64,000 nucleotides of DNA from Streptomyces sp. Y2F8-2 (GCF_014905555.1 NZ_BNGS01000001.1:434001-498000); one strand, 5' to 3'; positions 53,031-62,077 are shown, counted from the first letter of the stretch. The notes: generated from the sequence alone by a model not told the origin. Program-made: numbers and translations.

Positions 53031-54029
53031 TCAGAGCTCGACGATCATCTTGCCGACGTTGTCGCCGCGCAGGACGCCGAAGAACGCCTCCAGGTTGTTC
53101 TCGATGCCCTCGACGACGGTCTCGCGGTACTTCAGCTCGCCGGAGCGGATCCAGGCGCCGACCTCCTCGACGAACTGCGGCTGCAGGTCGTAGTGGTCGC
53201 CGACCAGGAAGCCCTCGATCCGGCCGCGGGTCTGGATGAGCCGGGCGAGGTTCCTCGGGCCGGGAGCGGGCTCGGTGTTGTTGTAGACGGAGATCATGCC
53301 GCAGACGGCGATGCGCCCACCGCGGTTGAGGGAGCCGATGGCGGCCTCCAGGTGGTCGCCGCCGACGTTGTCGAAGTAGACGTCGATCCCGTCGGGGGCG
53401 GCGGCGCGGAGCTGCTCGCTCACGGGGCCGTTCTTGTAGTTGAAGGCGGCGTCGAAGCCGTACTCCTCCAGCAGCAGCTTGACCTTCTCGTCGGAGCCCG
53501 CGGAACCGATGACCCGGGAGGCGCCCTTGAGCTTGGCGATCTGGCCGACCTGGCTGCCGACGGCGCCCGCGGCACCGGAGACGAAGACGGAGTCGCCCTC
53601 CTTGAAGGCGGCGGTGCGCAGCAGGCCGGCGTAGGCGGTGAGGCCGGTCATGCCGAGGACGCCCAGGTACGTGGAGAGGGGTGCGGCCGCGGGGTCGACC
53701 TTGACGGCGTTCTTCGCGTCCACTGCCGCGTACTCGCGCCAGCCGAAGAAGTGCAGCACGTGGTCGCCGACGGCCAGGCCCTCGGCGTCGGAGGCCACGA
53801 TCTCGCCGACCGCTCCGCCCTGCATGACCTTGCCGAGTTCGAAGGGGGCGACGTAGGACTTGGCGGCGCTCATACGGCCACGCATGTACGGGTCGACGGA
53901 GAGGTACTTGTTCCGCACGAGCACCTGACCCTCGCCCGGCGTCGGGACCTCCGCGTCGACCAGGGCGAAGTCCTCGGGCTTCGGCCAGCCGACCGGTCGG
54001 CTGAGCAGGTGCCATTCGCGGTTGATCAT
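53031..54029 (-). CDS. NADP-dependent oxidoreductase, CurA/leukotriene-B4-dehydrogenase-like MDR
   Basis: Zinc-independent medium-chain reductase of 332 aa that reduces activated C=C bonds such as alkenals. Starts INREWHLLSRPVGWPKPEDF. Nucleotide site: VFVSGAAGAVGSQVGQIAKL, then VIGSAGSDEKVKLL with basic residue for NADPH 2'-phosphate. YLSVDPYMRGRM and YFDNVGGDHLEA are family blocks; no zinc ligands. AAAGG lies 8 nt before the ATG. Divergent from a MarR gene across an operator, which suggests induction by electrophiles. Confidence 0.95.
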   Translation of the reverse strand: MINREWHLLSRPVGWPKPEDFALVDAEVPTPGEGQVLVRNKYLSVDPYMRGRMSAAKSYVAPFELGKVMQGGAVGEIVASDAEGLAVGDHVLHFFGWREYAAVDAKNAVKVDPAAAPLSTYLGVLGMTGLTAYAGLLRTAAFKEGDSVFVSGAAGAVGSQVGQIAKLKGASRVIGSAGSDEKVKLLLEEYGFDAAFNYKNGPVSEQLRAAAPDGIDVYFDNVGGDHLEAAIGSLNRGGRIAVCGMISVYNNTEPAPGPRNLARLIQTRGRIEGFLVGDHYDLQPQFVEEVGAWIRSGELKYRETVVEGIENNLEAFFGVLRGDNVGKMIVEL

Positions 54030-54075
54030 GACTACGCCTTTCGGATTTACTTCAGTACCTAAAACAACCATGCTC

Positions 54076-54111
54076 CTGAATATTTCAGTGTGTCAAGTAA
54101 CCGGGTATCCT
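54076..54111. promoter_or_regulatory. MarR operator and divergent promoters
   Basis: The inverted repeat CTGAATATTTCAG (54076-54088) has 5-bp perfect arms. On the minus strand it lies between a TTGACA -35 and the expected -10 of the oxidoreductase gene. On the plus strand TATCCT (54106-54111) is the -10 for the MarR gene, 7 nt before its ATG. Confidence 0.65.
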
Positions 54112-54118
54112 GAAGCGC

Positions 54119-54571
54119 ATGGCCACTCCGCGGAAGACCCCTCGCCCCGACGCCCTGACCCTGGAAGTCGTCGAGCTCATCGGCGAGGTGGTGGCCCGCT
54201 TCTACGAGGACTACGAGACCGCGGCCGGCGAGCACGCGCTGACGGGCGCGCAGGCACGCCTGCTCAGCCTTCTGTCGCTGGAGCCGCTGCCGATGCGCAA
54301 GCTGGCCCAGAAACTGAAGTGCGAGCCGTCGAACGTCACCGGCATCGTCGACCGCCTGGAGTCCCGCGGCCTGGTCGAACGCCGCCCGGACCCGGCGGAC
54401 CGCCGTGTGAAGCTGGCCGCGGCGACGGACGACGGCCGCCGCGTCGCCCGCAGCCTGCGCGAGTCACTGCGCTTCGCGAAAGAGCCCTTGGCCGCGCTCA
54501 CCGAGGAGGAGCGCCACGTGATGCGGGGGCTGTTGCAGCGGATGCTGACCGGGGACACCCAGGTGTACTGA
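54119..54571 (+). CDS. MarR-family transcriptional regulator
   Basis: 150-aa winged-helix repressor. HTH: LTGAQARLLSLLSLEPLPMRKLAQKLKCEPSNVTGIVDRLESRGLVERRPDPADRRVKLAAATDDG, a very typical MarR core with the DRR wing. One Cys (LKCEPS) in the DNA-binding region could sense oxidants, as in OhrR-type members, though the position differs. It probably represses the divergent oxidoreductase and itself. Leaderless start pattern. Confidence 0.95.
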   Translation: MATPRKTPRPDALTLEVVELIGEVVARFYEDYETAAGEHALTGAQARLLSLLSLEPLPMRKLAQKLKCEPSNVTGIVDRLESRGLVERRPDPADRRVKLAAATDDGRRVARSLRESLRFAKEPLAALTEEERHVMRGLLQRMLTGDTQVY

Positions 54572-54693
54572 GAACGGAGAACGAGGGATGCGGCAGACCC
54601 TGTCGGCCATGCGCGCCACCGGGGCGGAAACGGCTGAGCGGTCCGGTGCACGGCGTGCCCCGGACCGCTCGGACTGGGAACGTCCCTATTGGA

Positions 54694-55716
54694 TCAGGTC
54701 TTCCTGCGGGTCGTCATGAACCGCTGGACCAGGATGAACGCGCACAGCAGCACACCGGTGGCGATCTTCGTCCACCAGGAGCTGAGCGTGCCCTCGAACT
54801 GGATGATGCTCTTGATCAGGCCCAGCACCAGCACACCGAACAGGGTTCCCAGCACGTAGCCGGAGCCACCCGTCAGCAGCGTGCCGCCGATGACGACCGC
54901 GGCGATCGCGTCGAGTTCCATGCCGGTCGCGTGCAGCGGGTCGCCGGACTGGATGTACAGGGTGAACAGCAGGCCGGCGAGCGCCGAGCAGAAGCCGCTC
55001 ACCGTGTACACAGCGATCTTCGTGCCGCCCTGCGGGAGGCCCATCAGCATGGCCGACTGCTCGTTGCCGCCGATGGCGTACACCCTGCGCCCGAAGCGCG
55101 TGTAGTGCAGGACGTAGAACGCCACGGCGAGGACGACCAGCGCGACGATCGCACCGAGCGACAGGAAGCCCACCCCCAGCGACACCTGCGCCTGGGCCAT
55201 GCGGCTCACCGAGGAGTCGCTGATGGAGATCGACTCCTTGCTGATGACCAGGCACAGGCCGCGGAAGAGGAAGAGGCCGGCGAGGGTCACAATGAAGGGC
55301 TGGATCTCGAAGTTGTGGATCACATAGCCCATCAGGAAGCCCCCGAAGGCACCCACGGCCAGCGCCATGGGAATCACGAGCGGCAGCGGCACCCCCTGGC
55401 GCTCCACCAGCCAGGCCGTGAACATCGTGGTGAAACCGATCATCGAGCCGACGGACAGGTCGATGCCGCCGGACAGGATGACGAAGGTGGCGCCGACGGC
55501 CGCGACCAGCAGATAGCCGTTGTCGATGAACAGGTTCAAGAAGACCTGCGGTTCGGCGAACCCGTAGTACTGGTAGCGGCTCAGGCCCACGCCGTACATC
55601 ACGAGGAAGAGCAGTGCCGTCGCGACGACGGGCAGGCGCGGGTCACCGAGCAGACGCCGCGCCTTGGACGGGGTACGGCTGTCCGGCGCCGTGGGGCTCT
55701 GGGTGGTCGCGCTCAT
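54694..55716 (-). CDS. Sugar ABC transporter permease (RbsC/YjfF-like), second permease
   Basis: 340-aa integral membrane protein with 8-10 TM helices. The BPD_transp_2 signature is ILSGGIDLSVGSMIGF, and the ATPase-contact region is AIGGNEQSAMLMGLPQGGTKIAVY. It forms a heterodimeric channel with the preceding permease. The ATG shares one base with the upstream stop (TGATG). Last gene of the importer operon. Confidence 0.94.
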   Translation of the reverse strand: MSATTQSPTAPDSRTPSKARRLLGDPRLPVVATALLFLVMYGVGLSRYQYYGFAEPQVFLNLFIDNGYLLVAAVGATFVILSGGIDLSVGSMIGFTTMFTAWLVERQGVPLPLVIPMALAVGAFGGFLMGYVIHNFEIQPFIVTLAGLFLFRGLCLVISKESISISDSSVSRMAQAQVSLGVGFLSLGAIVALVVLAVAFYVLHYTRFGRRVYAIGGNEQSAMLMGLPQGGTKIAVYTVSGFCSALAGLLFTLYIQSGDPLHATGMELDAIAAVVIGGTLLTGGSGYVLGTLFGVLVLGLIKSIIQFEGTLSSWWTKIATGVLLCAFILVQRFMTTRRKT

Positions 55717-56813
55717 CACGACACCTCCATCTTGGGAGCGGCGTCGGCCGCCGCGGCGGTGTCCGCCGGGGGCGCGGTCGGCGTGGCGCTCCCCTTCGTG
55801 CCGAACCTGGCACCGAACAGCCTGGCGCGGAACTTCGGGGACTGCAGCAGGCAGACGACGATGACGACGGCGGCCTTGAAGACCAGGTTGGTCTGGGTCG
55901 GCACACCGATGGTGTAGATCGTGGTGGTCAGGGTCTGGATGACCAGGGCGCCGACCACCGTGCCGCCGACGGAGAACCGGCCGCCCAGGAGCGAGGTGCC
56001 GCCGATCACCACCGCGAGGATCGCGTCGAGTTCGATCCACAGGCCGGCGTTGTTGCCGTCCGCGGCCGAGGTGTTGGAGCTGATCATCAGGCCCGCGATG
56101 CCGGCGCACAGCGCACAGAACACGTACACCATGATCTTGATGCGCAGGGACCTGATGCCCACCAGGCGGCTGGCCTCGGCGTTGCCGCCGACCGACTCGA
56201 CGAGCAGACCGAGTGCCGTGCGGCGGGTCAGCGCGACGGTGACGGCCACGACCACGGCCACCACGAAGATGGAGAACGGCAGCGTCAGCCAGTAGCCGCC
56301 GCCGATCAGCTTGTACGGGTCGCTGTTCACGGTGATGATCTGGCCGCCGCTGATCAGCTGGGCGACACCGCGACCGGCGACCATGATGATCAGCGTGGCG
56401 ATGATCGGCTGGATGCCCATCCTGGCAACCAGGAAGCCGTTCCACAGACCGCAGACGACTGCGGCCAGCAGGCCCAGGCCCATGGCGAGCAGCACTCCCG
56501 ACAGGGCGTTCTGGTCGGCCTGGTGGCTGATGTACGAGCAGGCCAGCGCTCCGGTGATGGCGACCACCGCGCCGACGGAGAGGTCGATGCCGCCGGTCGC
56601 GATGACCAGGGTCATGCCGACTGCCACCAGGATGAGGGGCGATCCGAACAGCACGATGGAGACGAGGCTGCCGTAGAGGTGACCGCCCGACATCCGCACG
56701 GAGAAGAAGTCGGGCGTAAAGGGAACGTTGACGAGCAGCAGGAGGACGAGGACCGCCACCGGCCAGAAGAGGTGGTGTTGGGTCAGCGCTCGCCATCGGG
56801 AAGGGGTGGTCAC
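55716..56813 (-). CDS. Sugar ABC transporter permease (RbsC/YtfT-like), first permease
   Basis: 365-aa membrane protein. VIATGGIDLSVGAVVAITGAL is the family signature; SVGGNAEASRLVGIRSLRIKI is the coupling region. The C-terminal cytoplasmic tail is Ala/Pro-rich. The GTG start overlaps the ATPase stop (GTGA), so the two are translationally coupled. The paired-permease layout is like the galactofuranose importer YtfQRT-YjfF of E. coli. Confidence 0.94.
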   Translation of the reverse strand: MTTPSRWRALTQHHLFWPVAVLVLLLLVNVPFTPDFFSVRMSGGHLYGSLVSIVLFGSPLILVAVGMTLVIATGGIDLSVGAVVAITGALACSYISHQADQNALSGVLLAMGLGLLAAVVCGLWNGFLVARMGIQPIIATLIIMVAGRGVAQLISGGQIITVNSDPYKLIGGGYWLTLPFSIFVVAVVVAVTVALTRRTALGLLVESVGGNAEASRLVGIRSLRIKIMVYVFCALCAGIAGLMISSNTSAADGNNAGLWIELDAILAVVIGGTSLLGGRFSVGGTVVGALVIQTLTTTIYTIGVPTQTNLVFKAAVVIVVCLLQSPKFRARLFGARFGTKGSATPTAPPADTAAAADAAPKMEVS

Positions 56814-58348
56814 TGGTGCTCTCCGCTCGCGATGGTCTCCAGGATCCGGCTGGTGGTGATCTCGGGCCCGTTGGCGATCTGCGCCACCAGCCGGCGGTCG
56901 CGCAGTACTCCGATGGTGTGACTGAGCCGGAGTACCTCCTCCAGCTCGGCCGCGATGTACAGGACGGACATGCCGTCCTCGGAGAGGGAGACCACGAGCT
57001 TCTGGATCTCCGCCTTCGCGCCGATGTCGATGCCGCGCGTCGGCTCGTCCAGGATCAGCAGCTTCGGCTGGGTGATCAGCCAGCGGGCCAGCAGCACCTT
57101 CTGCTGGTTGCCGCCGCTGAGCTGTCCGACCCGGGCCTCCGGATTGGCGGGGCGGATGTCCAGCGCCTTGATGTACTTGGCGACGAGTTCGTCGCGCTGC
57201 GAGACGGGGATGGGCCGGGTCCAGCCGCGCGCGGCCTGCAGGGCCAGGATGATGTTCTCCCGCACCGTCAGATCCGGCACCAGCCCCTCGGTCTTGCGGT
57301 TCTCGGAGCAGAACGCGACGCCGGCGCCGATCGCGTCGTTGGGAGCACTCATCGACACCTGCTTGCCGCCGATGGACACCGTGCCGCTGTCCGGCTGGTC
57401 GGCGCCGAAGAGCAACCGGGCGAGTTCGGTCCGTCCCGATCCGAGCAGGCCGGCGAGCCCGACCACCTCGCCCTTCTTGATCTCCAGGTCGAAGGGTGCG
57501 ATGCCGCCGATCCTGCCGAGGCCGTCCGCCCGGAGCAGCGTCTCGCCGAGGTCGGAGTGCAGCTGCTGGTCGTGAAGCTCCTCCAGCTGGTCCAGTGCCT
57601 TGCCGAGCATGAGCTGGACGAGACCGACCTGATCGAGGTCGCGCACCATGTGCTCACCGACGAGGGTGCCGTTGCGCAGCACGGTCATCCGGTCGCAGAC
57701 CTCGTAGATCTGATCGAGGAAGTGCGAGACGAACAGAATCGCGACGCCCTCGTCCCTCAACCGCCGCATGAGGGCGAACAGTTCGAGGACCTCGTCCCGG
57801 TCGAGGCTGGAGGTCGGCTCGTCGAGGATCAGCACCTTGGTGCCCGGTGCCTCGTCGCCGCTGCCGCCGGTGCCCACCGACCGCACGATCGCGACCAGTT
57901 GCTGCACGGCCAGCGGGTACGAGGACAGGGGTGCGGTGACGTCGATGTCGAGGCCGAGCCGGTCGACGAGCTCTGCCGCCTCCTTGCGCAGCCGCTTCCA
58001 CTGGATGCGGCCCATGCGGGTCGGTTCGCGCCCGATGAAGATGTTCTCCGCCACCGACAGGTTCGGGCAGAGGTTGACCTCCTGGTAGACCGTGCTGATA
58101 CCGGCCTGCTGCGCCTGCAGCGGGCTGCCGAACCGCACGGACTTCCCGTCCAGCGTGACCGTGCCGCCATCCAGGGAGTAGACCCCCGTCAGCACCTTGA
58201 TCAGGGTGGACTTGCCCGCGCCGTTCTCGCCGATCAGGGCGTGGATCTCGCCGGGGAAGAGCCGGAAGTCGACGTCCGACAGAGCCCGTACCCCCGGGAA
58301 CTCTTTGACAATGCCCGTCATTTCCAGGACGGGCCGCGGCTCTGCCAT
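56810..58348 (-). CDS. Sugar ABC transporter ATP-binding protein (RbsA/YtfR-like)
   Basis: Double-NBD ATPase of 512 aa energising sugar import. NBD1: Walker A GENGAGKST, Walker B VLILDEPTSSLD, degenerate signature PLAVQQL. NBD2: degenerate Walker A LLGSGRTEL, canonical signature LSGGNQQKV, Walker B LLILDEPTRGID. This asymmetry is normal for the family. AGGAG lies 8 nt before the ATG. A hairpin separates it from the binding-protein gene upstream. Confidence 0.96.
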   Translation of the reverse strand: MAEPRPVLEMTGIVKEFPGVRALSDVDFRLFPGEIHALIGENGAGKSTLIKVLTGVYSLDGGTVTLDGKSVRFGSPLQAQQAGISTVYQEVNLCPNLSVAENIFIGREPTRMGRIQWKRLRKEAAELVDRLGLDIDVTAPLSSYPLAVQQLVAIVRSVGTGGSGDEAPGTKVLILDEPTSSLDRDEVLELFALMRRLRDEGVAILFVSHFLDQIYEVCDRMTVLRNGTLVGEHMVRDLDQVGLVQLMLGKALDQLEELHDQQLHSDLGETLLRADGLGRIGGIAPFDLEIKKGEVVGLAGLLGSGRTELARLLFGADQPDSGTVSIGGKQVSMSAPNDAIGAGVAFCSENRKTEGLVPDLTVRENIILALQAARGWTRPIPVSQRDELVAKYIKALDIRPANPEARVGQLSGGNQQKVLLARWLITQPKLLILDEPTRGIDIGAKAEIQKLVVSLSEDGMSVLYIAAELEEVLRLSHTIGVLRDRRLVAQIANGPEITTSRILETIASGEHQ

Positions 58349-58380
58349 GGCAGCGCTCCTATTGAGACTGGTTCAGGCCC

Positions 58381-58427
58381 GCAGGGAGCCCCGTGACCGA
58401 GGGCTCGGCCGGACGGGGGCTCCCTGC
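58381..58427 (-). terminator. Intercistronic hairpin between binding-protein and ATPase genes
   Basis: 12-bp perfect arms GCAGGGAGCCCC and GGGGCTCCCTGC with a 23-nt loop. In sugar ABC operons such hairpins stabilise or partly terminate mRNA so that the binding protein is made in excess. It lies 16 nt after the binding-protein stop on the minus strand. Confidence 0.75.
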
Positions 58428-58442
58428 CGTGGGCGCGGTCGG

Positions 58443-59447
58443 TCAGTACTTGCGGTTCGGGAGCGCGGCTGCGGCCTGGTCCTGCATGAAGTCGCCCTCC
58501 TTGGTCTTGATCCAGCGCTCGACCGTCTGGCCCTCGTGAACCTTCTTCACGACCTCCATGAGCTGGGGGCCGAGCAGCGGGTTGCACTCGACAATGGCGT
58601 TGATCTTGCCCTGGGACATGGCGACGAAGCCGTCGTGGACGCCGTCGATCGAGACGATCAGGATGTCCTTGCCGGGCTTCTTGCCCGCCGCCTCGATGGA
58701 CTGGATGGCGCCGAGGGCCATGTCGTCGTTGTGCGCGAAGAGCACGTTGACGTCCGGGTTGGACTGCAGGAAGGCCGCCATGACCTGCTTGCCGCCGGCG
58801 CGGGTGAAGTCACCGGTCTGGCTGACGACGATCTTCCAGTCGTCCTTGTGCTGCGCGTCCATGACCTCCTTGAAGCCCTTGGCGCGCTCGATCGCCGGGG
58901 CGGCGCCGGTGGTGCCCTCCAGCTGGGCGATCTTCACCGCACCCTTGTGGCCAGCCTTCTCCAGGACCTTCTCCAGGATCCTCGCGGCGCGGCGGCCCTC
59001 GTCGGTGAAGTCGGAGCCGACCAGGGTCACATACAGCGAGTCGTCGGAGGTCTCCACCGAGCGGTCGGTGAGAACCACCGGGATCTTCGCGGCCTTGGCC
59101 TCCTTGAGCACCGCGTCCCAGCCGGTGACGACCACCGGCGAGAAGGCGATGACGTCCACCTTCTGCGCGATGTAGCTGCGGATGGCGGAGATCTGGTTCT
59201 CCTGCTTCTGCTGGGCGTCGGAGAACTTGAGGTTGTAACCCGCCGCCTTGGCCGCGTCCTTCACGGAGGTGGTGTTGGCGCTGCGCCAGCCGCTCTCGGA
59301 TCCGACCTGGGAGAAGCCGAGGGTGATCGTCTTGCTGCCGCCCCCGGAGGAGCCGGAGGAACTGTTGTCCTTCTTGGCACAGGCCGCCAGGCCACCCGCG
59401 GCCGCCACGCCGACCGCCGCCGTGAGGAAGTTCCTTCTGTTGAGCAT
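58443..59447 (-). CDS. Sugar-binding lipoprotein of the ABC importer
   Basis: Periplasmic-binding-protein family 4 (Peripla_BP_4, YtfQ/RbsB-like), 334 aa. The signal has a twin-arginine motif RRNFLT and lipobox LAAC, so it is probably a Tat-exported lipoprotein. Ligand-binding sequence includes TLGFSQVGSESGWRSANTTS, SPVVVTGWDAVLKEA, VLTDRSVE, FAHNDDMALGAI and SIDGVHDG, all close to YtfQ-type galactofuranose/arabinose binders. AAAGGAG lies 6 nt before the ATG. First gene of the importer operon. Confidence 0.95.
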   Translation of the reverse strand: MLNRRNFLTAAVGVAAAGGLAACAKKDNSSSGSSGGGSKTITLGFSQVGSESGWRSANTTSVKDAAKAAGYNLKFSDAQQKQENQISAIRSYIAQKVDVIAFSPVVVTGWDAVLKEAKAAKIPVVLTDRSVETSDDSLYVTLVGSDFTDEGRRAARILEKVLEKAGHKGAVKIAQLEGTTGAAPAIERAKGFKEVMDAQHKDDWKIVVSQTGDFTRAGGKQVMAAFLQSNPDVNVLFAHNDDMALGAIQSIEAAGKKPGKDILIVSIDGVHDGFVAMSQGKINAIVECNPLLGPQLMEVVKKVHEGQTVERWIKTKEGDFMQDQAAAALPNRKY

Positions 59448-59537
59448 GTTCTTCTCCTTTGAAGAGCCGACCCGGGGGATGGGACCCGCTGGTGCTGGAG
59501 GGGAGCCGGCCGCGGTGCGTCCAGCCTGTCGATCATT

Positions 59538-59546
59538 GTTCGAAAT
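59538..59546 (-). promoter_or_regulatory. ATTTCGAAC motif upstream of the sugar importer
   Basis: On the minus strand ATTTCGAAC continues AATGATCG, between the LacI stop and the binding-protein start. The same ATTTCGAAC occurs upstream of the dehydratase gene at 62134. Probably half of an operator shared by the two units. Confidence 0.5.
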
Positions 59547-59586
59547 ATCGGCCACGCTGCTGCGCGCGGTGCGGCCGACCGGTCGG

Positions 59587-60633
59587 TCAGTGGGGTACGC
59601 CCTCCGTTCGAGCGGCGTACGGGAAAGTGCTGGCGCGGACGACGAGTTGGGGTTCGATCGTGATCCGGGCCGTGGTGGCGGGTGGCCGGCCCTCGATCAA
59701 CTCCAGGAGCAGCGCGATGCCGCGCTTGCCCACTGCCGAGAAGTCCTGCCGAACGGTGGTGAGAGGAGGAGCGTAGAACTCCGACTCCGGGATGTCATCG
59801 AAACCGACCACCGCGACGTCCTGGGGCGTTCGGACTCCCGCCTCACGCAGGGCCCGCAACACCCCCAGTGCCATCTGGTCGTTGGCCGCGAAGACGGCGG
59901 TCAGCCCTCGGCCCACCCAGCCGGCCAGTTCCTGGCCGGCGCGGTACCCCGACAGCGGACTCCAGTCCCCGCGCAGCGGGACGGGCGCCTCGACGCCCGC
60001 CGCATCCAAGGTCGCCCGCCAGCCGGCGGCCCGGTCGGCCGCCTCCTGCCAGTCCTCGGGCCCGGCGAGGTGCCAGACCGTGCGGTGGCCGGCGGCCAGC
60101 AGATGACTGGTGGCCAGCGTCGCTCCCAGGTGCTGGTCCACACTGACGCCGGGAATGTCGACGCCCGGCGCGCTGCCCACGACCACCACCGGGAAGGGGT
60201 AACGGAGTTCGGCGAGAGCGTCCACCGCCGACTGCTGCGGAGCGATGGTGACCACTCCTTCCACTCCGCCCTCGCTGAGGTGGTCCATGGCTTCGGAGAG
60301 CGTCTCCATGGTCAGCTTGCGCAGGCTGACCGTCGAGACCAGATATCCCTCGGCGCGGGCCGCTTCTTCGAGCGCGAACAACGTACTGGCCGGCCCGTAG
60401 AGGGTGGTGTCGGAGGCGACCACACCCAGCGTCCGGGTGCGCCGGGTCACCAGGGCCCGTGCGGAGGAGTTGCGGCGATAGCCCATCTCCTCGATCACGC
60501 GCAGCACCCTGGCCCGTGTCGCGTCCCGCACATTGGGGTGGTCCCCCAGCACACGGGACACGGTCTGGTGGGACACACCGGCCACGCGCGCCACGTCCGC
60601 CATGGTGGGCGGTCGAAGTTCACTGTCTGGCAC
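59587..60633 (-). CDS. LacI-family transcriptional regulator
   Basis: 348-aa sugar-responsive repressor. HTH: TMADVARVAGVSHQTVSRVLGDHPNVRDATRARVLRVIEEMGYRRNSSARAL. The ligand domain has the LacI/PBP-I fold, e.g. VFAANDQMALGVLRAL and VAVVGFDDIPESEF. The GTG start (VPDSELRPP) was chosen from AGGAGG 7 nt upstream. It lies 140 bp upstream of the importer genes on the same strand and is their probable regulator. Confidence 0.95.
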   Translation of the reverse strand: MPDSELRPPTMADVARVAGVSHQTVSRVLGDHPNVRDATRARVLRVIEEMGYRRNSSARALVTRRTRTLGVVASDTTLYGPASTLFALEEAARAEGYLVSTVSLRKLTMETLSEAMDHLSEGGVEGVVTIAPQQSAVDALAELRYPFPVVVVGSAPGVDIPGVSVDQHLGATLATSHLLAAGHRTVWHLAGPEDWQEAADRAAGWRATLDAAGVEAPVPLRGDWSPLSGYRAGQELAGWVGRGLTAVFAANDQMALGVLRALREAGVRTPQDVAVVGFDDIPESEFYAPPLTTVRQDFSAVGKRGIALLLELIEGRPPATTARITIEPQLVVRASTFPYAARTEGVPH

Positions 60634-60824
60634 GACCACCCCTCCTCTGGCGCTCGCCTGCCGGTAACTCCTGCGATGTGGGCGGTTGTCGCCGCGCCGC
60701 GGGTTTCGCTCCGTGGTTCCGGAAAGCCCGACGGTACGCGCGGGAGGGGCGAGTTGGCGCGCTGTGCATATGGCCCTCGCACCTCCCGTCCTGCGTTGAC
60801 CGCTCACTGGTGAATGCGGGGGCT

Positions 60825-60842
60825 ATTGTGAGCGCTAACAAT
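60825..60842. promoter_or_regulatory. LacI-type operator
   Basis: ATTGTGAGCGCTAACAAT is a near-perfect palindrome centred on GCGC (one mismatched pair). It fits the LacI-family CG-centred consensus. It lies about 190 nt upstream of the lacI-like start with no obvious gene directly downstream on the plus strand. Confidence 0.75.
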
Positions 60843-61077
60843 TCACGGGAGTCAAGAGGGCTGCACCGATATCGTCGTTCACGGTTGAATAACGCACCTG
60901 GCGGCGGCACGTCCGCCATGGTCAAAGGCCCGGAGCAGGCCACGGGCACCCGTGTCGAGCGGCAGCTCGGCAACGCCGCGGCGACCGAGACGAGTCGACG
61001 TGAGCCCCACTGGGGCCGTTCGGAACACGAGGGCGTCGGGCAAGCCGCCTCCCGAACATCACCCTCCAGCCGTCGCC
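60843..61077. other. Gap after the LacI operator with no recognised gene
   Basis: Together with 60634-60824 this is a 444-bp stretch without a supported gene. An ATG near 60918 opens a plus-strand frame that runs into the antisense of the SCO2400-like gene; its codon use and composition are poor. An operator with nothing to control suggests a lost or displaced target gene. Confidence 0.5.
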
Positions 61078-61872
61078 CTACGTGCACCACCACAGGAAGC
61101 GCGTGCACGTCTGGGAGGGCGAGGGATCCGGCTTCGACGTCGTGGGATCCGCCGTCGGCCTGCCCGTCTCGGCCGGGCGCGTCGTCGCCGGACCCTGCGT
61201 CGGCGTGACCGGCGAAGCGCCCGCGGTCGCCGACCGGGTGGCCTTGCCGCCGGCGCTCTTGGACGCGGAGGGCGACGGGGAATCCGAGGCCGATGCGGAC
61301 GCCGAGGGGTTCGGTGACATCGAACCGGTGCCCGTGCTCGTCGGGCCGTCCAGGGACCGTGCCGGCCGTGCCGTCCTCTGCGCCTGCGACGACGTACCGC
61401 CCTCGGCATTCGCACCCCCCGCCGCCGGGGGCCCGGGGTCGGCGAAGGGCGCGTCGACGCCGAGTTCCGCGAGACTCAGGCCGCCCGCCGCGAGGACGAA
61501 ACCCGCGGTGATCAGGAGGGTGCGCCGGCGGCGTCGGCGGTGGGCCGCGGCCTTGCGGTCACGACGACTGGTACTGCCACCGACGGCCGGTCCGGTCGCC
61601 TGCTCGTCGGCTTCCCGTCCAGTCCCTCGCCGACGCCCCTCTGCCCGGCGCCTGGCCGCCCGCCCCTGCGGCACGCTTCCGTCGTCGGGACCGTGCATGT
61701 GCTGGTCCGGACTGCCGGAGTCCTCGTCGCCGTACGGCTCGGCGGCGATGTCCGACTGCGGAGCGACGTCCGCTTCCTCCGCATGCGCGCGGAGTTCTTC
61801 GACTGCTGTGCCGCACCCCGGGCATGCGAGGGCGCCATTGAGGTGCCGTCGGCACGGGTGGCAGAAGTCCAT
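61078..61872 (-). CDS. SCO2400-like zinc-ribbon membrane protein
   Basis: 264-aa bitopic protein. The N terminus MDFCHPCRRHLNGALACPGCG is a CxxC-CxxC zinc ribbon. A charged Arg-rich region leads to one TM helix (LLITAGFVLAAGGLSLAEL, about residues 118-136). A long Ser/Pro/Thr-rich extracytoplasmic segment ends in CTRFLWWCT. This layout matches the actinobacterial SCO2400 family as I recall it; function is unknown. Start ATG without Shine-Dalgarno; TAGTCT lies 9 nt upstream. Confidence 0.85.
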   Translation of the reverse strand: MDFCHPCRRHLNGALACPGCGTAVEELRAHAEEADVAPQSDIAAEPYGDEDSGSPDQHMHGPDDGSVPQGRAARRRAEGRRRGTGREADEQATGPAVGGSTSRRDRKAAAHRRRRRRTLLITAGFVLAAGGLSLAELGVDAPFADPGPPAAGGANAEGGTSSQAQRTARPARSLDGPTSTGTGSMSPNPSASASASDSPSPSASKSAGGKATRSATAGASPVTPTQGPATTRPAETGRPTADPTTSKPDPSPSQTCTRFLWWCT

Positions 61873-62077
61873 GACGCGGGAAGACTAGGTCCCCCGTCGG
61901 GGACGTTCCCAGGAGCCTCTGTGAAAGTTATGTGGGAAACAGGCCGTTCGGGCGCGGCGACTTGATACCGGCACTCCACATTCCGCACCATCTCGCGGCA
62001 TCCCCTCGGCAACCCCGGCATCCCCCGCCCATCCCCCCGATGCCGGCACAAAAGTAGCCTGAGAAAGTATCGGAACC

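Noticed and set aside
54022..56921. Plus-strand frames of 631 and 435 codons across the ABC permease genes
   Set aside because: Antisense of two clear BPD_transp_2 permeases; sequence is His/Asp/Gln-rich shadow.
61082..61888. 268-codon plus-strand frame opposite the SCO2400-like gene
   Set aside because: The minus strand has a zinc ribbon, TM helix and wall-spacer composition; the plus-strand frame has no recognisable domain or ribosome-binding site.
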